DNA of 64,000 bases, taken from positions 7,620 through 71,619 of the forward strand of contig JAZUIK010000181.1 in NCBI GenBank assembly GCA_045642205.1, given 5' to 3'. Both the position numbers and the translations under genes were made by a program. The notes under the pieces are model-generated. The model had not been told where the DNA came from. It worked only from the letters and a program-made list of their open reading frames with translations, and made no database searches. This stretch comes from RUG760 sp045642205. GTDB lineage: Bacteria; Bacillota; Clostridia; Lachnospirales; Bianqueaceae. Of this stretch, positions 62,199 to 64,000 are shown in pieces. Within the stretch, counting starts at the first letter, position 1; every line of letters begins with the position of its first letter.

Positions 62199-63965
62199 AT
62201 GGCACTTATTGATATTAAGATCGAGGGTCAGTCCTATCAGGTAGAAGAGGGACTTACCATTCTTCAGGCTGCTAGACAGTGCGGTTACGACATTCCTACT
62301 CTTTGCGCATTCAACAATGGTGAGTGCTCTCAGGGTTCCTGCCGTGTCTGCCTCGTTGAAGCAACCGGTGCAAGAGGCCTTGTTGCTTCCTGTGTATACC
62401 CCATCGCTCCCGGAATGGAGATCCGTATCTCCTCTCCCAAGGCTGTTACTGCAAGAAGAACTTCTGTTGAACTTCTTCTTTCCAACCACAACAAGAACTG
62501 CCAGCAGTGCTCCAAGAACGGCAACTGCGAGCTGCTCCATGTGGCTAAGCTGACCGGCGCTCGTGAGAACGTTTTCGAAGGATCCAAGACTCCTACCACT
62601 CTGGATCAGCTGACTCCTTCCATCGTTCGTGATACTTCCAAGTGTATCCTTTGCGGACGTTGCGTCGCTCGTTGTAAGAACGCTCATGGTGAGGGCGTCC
62701 TTGGTTTTGAGAATCGTGGATTCGCTACCATCGTTGCTCCCGCCGGAAATCGTTCCTTCGCTGATTCTCCCTGTCTGCTCTGCGGCCAGTGCGTATCCGT
62801 TTGCCCCACCGGCGCTCTTATGGAGAAGTCCGAGATCGCAAAGGTTGACGCAGCTATGGCAGCTGGCAAGCATGTTATCGTTCAGACCGCTCCTGCTGTA
62901 CGTGCTTCCCTTGGTGAAGAGTTCGGCATGAAGATCGGTACTCCCGTAACCGGAAAGATGGTCGCTGCTCTGCGTCGTCTTGGTTTCGAGAAGGTATACG
63001 ACACCAACTTCGGTGCTGACCTTACCATTATGGAAGAGGCTACCGAGTTGCTGAATCGTATCAAGAATGATGGCGTTCTGCCCATGATCACCTCTTGCTC
63101 TCCCGGATGGGTCAACTACGCTGAGTACTACTATGGTGACTGCGTAGATCATCTGTCCTCCTGCAAGTCTCCTCATGAGATGGAAGGTGCTATCATCAAG
63201 TCTTACTACGCTGAGAAGAACAACCTGGATCCCAAGGATATCTTCGTTGTTTCCATTATGCCCTGTACCGCTAAGAAGTTTGAGGCTGAGCGCCCTGAGC
63301 TTTCTGTTAACGGAAACAAGGATGTTGATGCAGTTCTGACCACCCGTGAGCTTGGTGATCTGATCAAGCGTAGTGGTATCAACTTCCTGCGTCTGCCCGA
63401 TGAAGAGTTCGATCAGGATCTGGTCGGAACCTACACCGGCGCTGGTGTTATCTTCGGTGTTACCGGTGGTGTTATGGAAGCTGCTCTTCGTACTGCTTAC
63501 TACGTACTGGAAGGCAAGGAGTATGGTCCTGTTGCTTTCACTGAGGTTCGTGGTTTTGACGGTGTTAAGGAAGCTACCTTCACTCTGGGCGGCAAGGAGA
63601 TCAAGATTGCTGTTGCTCATGGCATGAAGAATGCTAAGCCCATCATGGATGATATCCGTGCAGGCAAGTCTCCCTACACCTTCATCGAGATCATGTGCTG
63701 CCCCGGCGGCTGCATCAACGGTGGTGGACAGTCCTATGTCCGTCCCGCTCTGCTGCCCAACGAGGATCTGGACATTTTGGATACCTACAAGGCAAAGAGA
63801 GCTGCTGCTCTGTACTCTGAGGATGAGAGACAGACCCTTCGTCAGTCTCACAACAATCCCCAGGTTCAGCAGCTGTATGCTGAGTACCTTGGTGAGCCCA
63901 ACTCTCACAAGGCTCATGAGCTTCTGCATACTCATTACAACTCTGAGCGTGTACGCTTCAAGTAA
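62199..63965 (+). CDS. hydA: [FeFe] hydrogenase catalytic subunit (HydA, group A3-like)
   Basis: A 588-residue protein. N-terminal [2Fe-2S] domain (cysteines in CAFNNGECSQGSCRVC), His/Cys cluster (HNKNCQQCSKNGNC), two [4Fe-4S] motifs (CILCGRCVARC and CLLCGQCVSVC), then the H-cluster domain: L1 TSCSPGWVNY near residue 299, L2 MPCTAKKFEAER near 354 and L3 MCCPGGCINGGGQ near 498. It makes or uses H2. With HydB and HydC it links H2 to NAD(P)H and ferredoxin. Codon use is strongly biased, as for a highly expressed gene. Confidence 0.97.
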   Translation: MALIDIKIEGQSYQVEEGLTILQAARQCGYDIPTLCAFNNGECSQGSCRVCLVEATGARGLVASCVYPIAPGMEIRISSPKAVTARRTSVELLLSNHNKNCQQCSKNGNCELLHVAKLTGARENVFEGSKTPTTLDQLTPSIVRDTSKCILCGRCVARCKNAHGEGVLGFENRGFATIVAPAGNRSFADSPCLLCGQCVSVCPTGALMEKSEIAKVDAAMAAGKHVIVQTAPAVRASLGEEFGMKIGTPVTGKMVAALRRLGFEKVYDTNFGADLTIMEEATELLNRIKNDGVLPMITSCSPGWVNYAEYYYGDCVDHLSSCKSPHEMEGAIIKSYYAEKNNLDPKDIFVVSIMPCTAKKFEAERPELSVNGNKDVDAVLTTRELGDLIKRSGINFLRLPDEEFDQDLVGTYTGAGVIFGVTGGVMEAALRTAYYVLEGKEYGPVAFTEVRGFDGVKEATFTLGGKEIKIAVAHGMKNAKPIMDDIRAGKSPYTFIEIMCCPGGCINGGGQSYVRPALLPNEDLDILDTYKAKRAAALYSEDERQTLRQSHNNPQVQQLYAEYLGEPNSHKAHELLHTHYNSERVRFK

Positions 63966-64000
63966 TTCTGAGAAATTCAGGTGACTGAAGTAAGATAAAA

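Overview
The window looks like the replication-origin region of a Clostridia-type Gram-positive (Firmicutes) chromosome, most likely from the Lachnospiraceae or a close relative. This rests on the dnaA/dnaN and rpmH-rnpA-yidD-yidC-jag-mnmE-mnmG-rsmG-parA-parB layout, strong AGGAGG-type ribosome binding sites, sigma-A promoters of TTGACA-17-TATAAT type, a SleB-type cell wall hydrolase, a type III glutamine synthetase, an iron-sulfur two-subunit L-serine dehydratase and a trimeric NAD(P)-linked [FeFe] hydrogenase. Species cannot be named from sequence reading alone, and no prophage, insertion sequence or CRISPR array was seen.

The origin lies at about 13.7-15.95 kb. Clusters of DnaA boxes flank dnaA on both sides, and transcription diverges from here. 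Leftward (minus strand, 15.4 kb down to 1): dnaA, dnaN, an S4-domain protein, recF, an HD-domain nucleotidase, metK, a RidA protein, a MarR regulator, a two-gene heterodimeric ABC exporter, oligoendopeptidase F, a YbaK deacylase, a secreted SH3/lysozyme protein and a truncated TtcA-like tRNA thiolase. The gyrase genes that often follow recF are not here.

Rightward: rpmH, rnpA, yidD, yidC and jag, then mnmE, mnmG and rsmG, then argS, then a parAB locus with four perfect 16-bp parS sites placed in pairs on both sides of a DUF4003 gene. Next come a HAD phosphatase, two tRNA-Arg genes (CCG and CCU) flanking a PAP2 phosphatase and an M18 aminopeptidase, then signal peptidase I, a Gfo/Idh/MocA oxidoreductase, a C39-like protein and tRNA-Leu(AAG).

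From 34.7 to 59 kb the content is mixed metabolism and envelope: a DUF2726 protein, a large Gld-type ABC-2 fusion protein with maf, a SleB-like hydrolase, pyroglutamyl peptidase with an M14 peptidase, azlCD, a metallopeptidase, a small multidrug-export-type protein, a zinc-ribbon membrane protein, two more Gfo/Idh/MocA proteins, sdaAB-sdaAA, a transglutaminase-like protein with glnN, and a leftward run of a carboxylesterase, a GH2 glycosidase, a membrane protein, an ArsR sensor and a Crp/Fnr regulator. The window ends with hydCBA for a trimeric hydrogenase; the Crp/Fnr gene is divergent from it and a perfect 16-bp palindrome sits in the shared promoter region.

The most unusual signals are non-coding. 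There is a family of four tandem-hairpin elements (two between mnmE and mnmG, one directly in front of each tRNA-Arg) that keep their architecture while the stem sequences change in a compensatory way. There is also a free-standing structured small-RNA candidate at about 49.83-49.97 kb with its own promoter and terminator that matches no RNA family I know.
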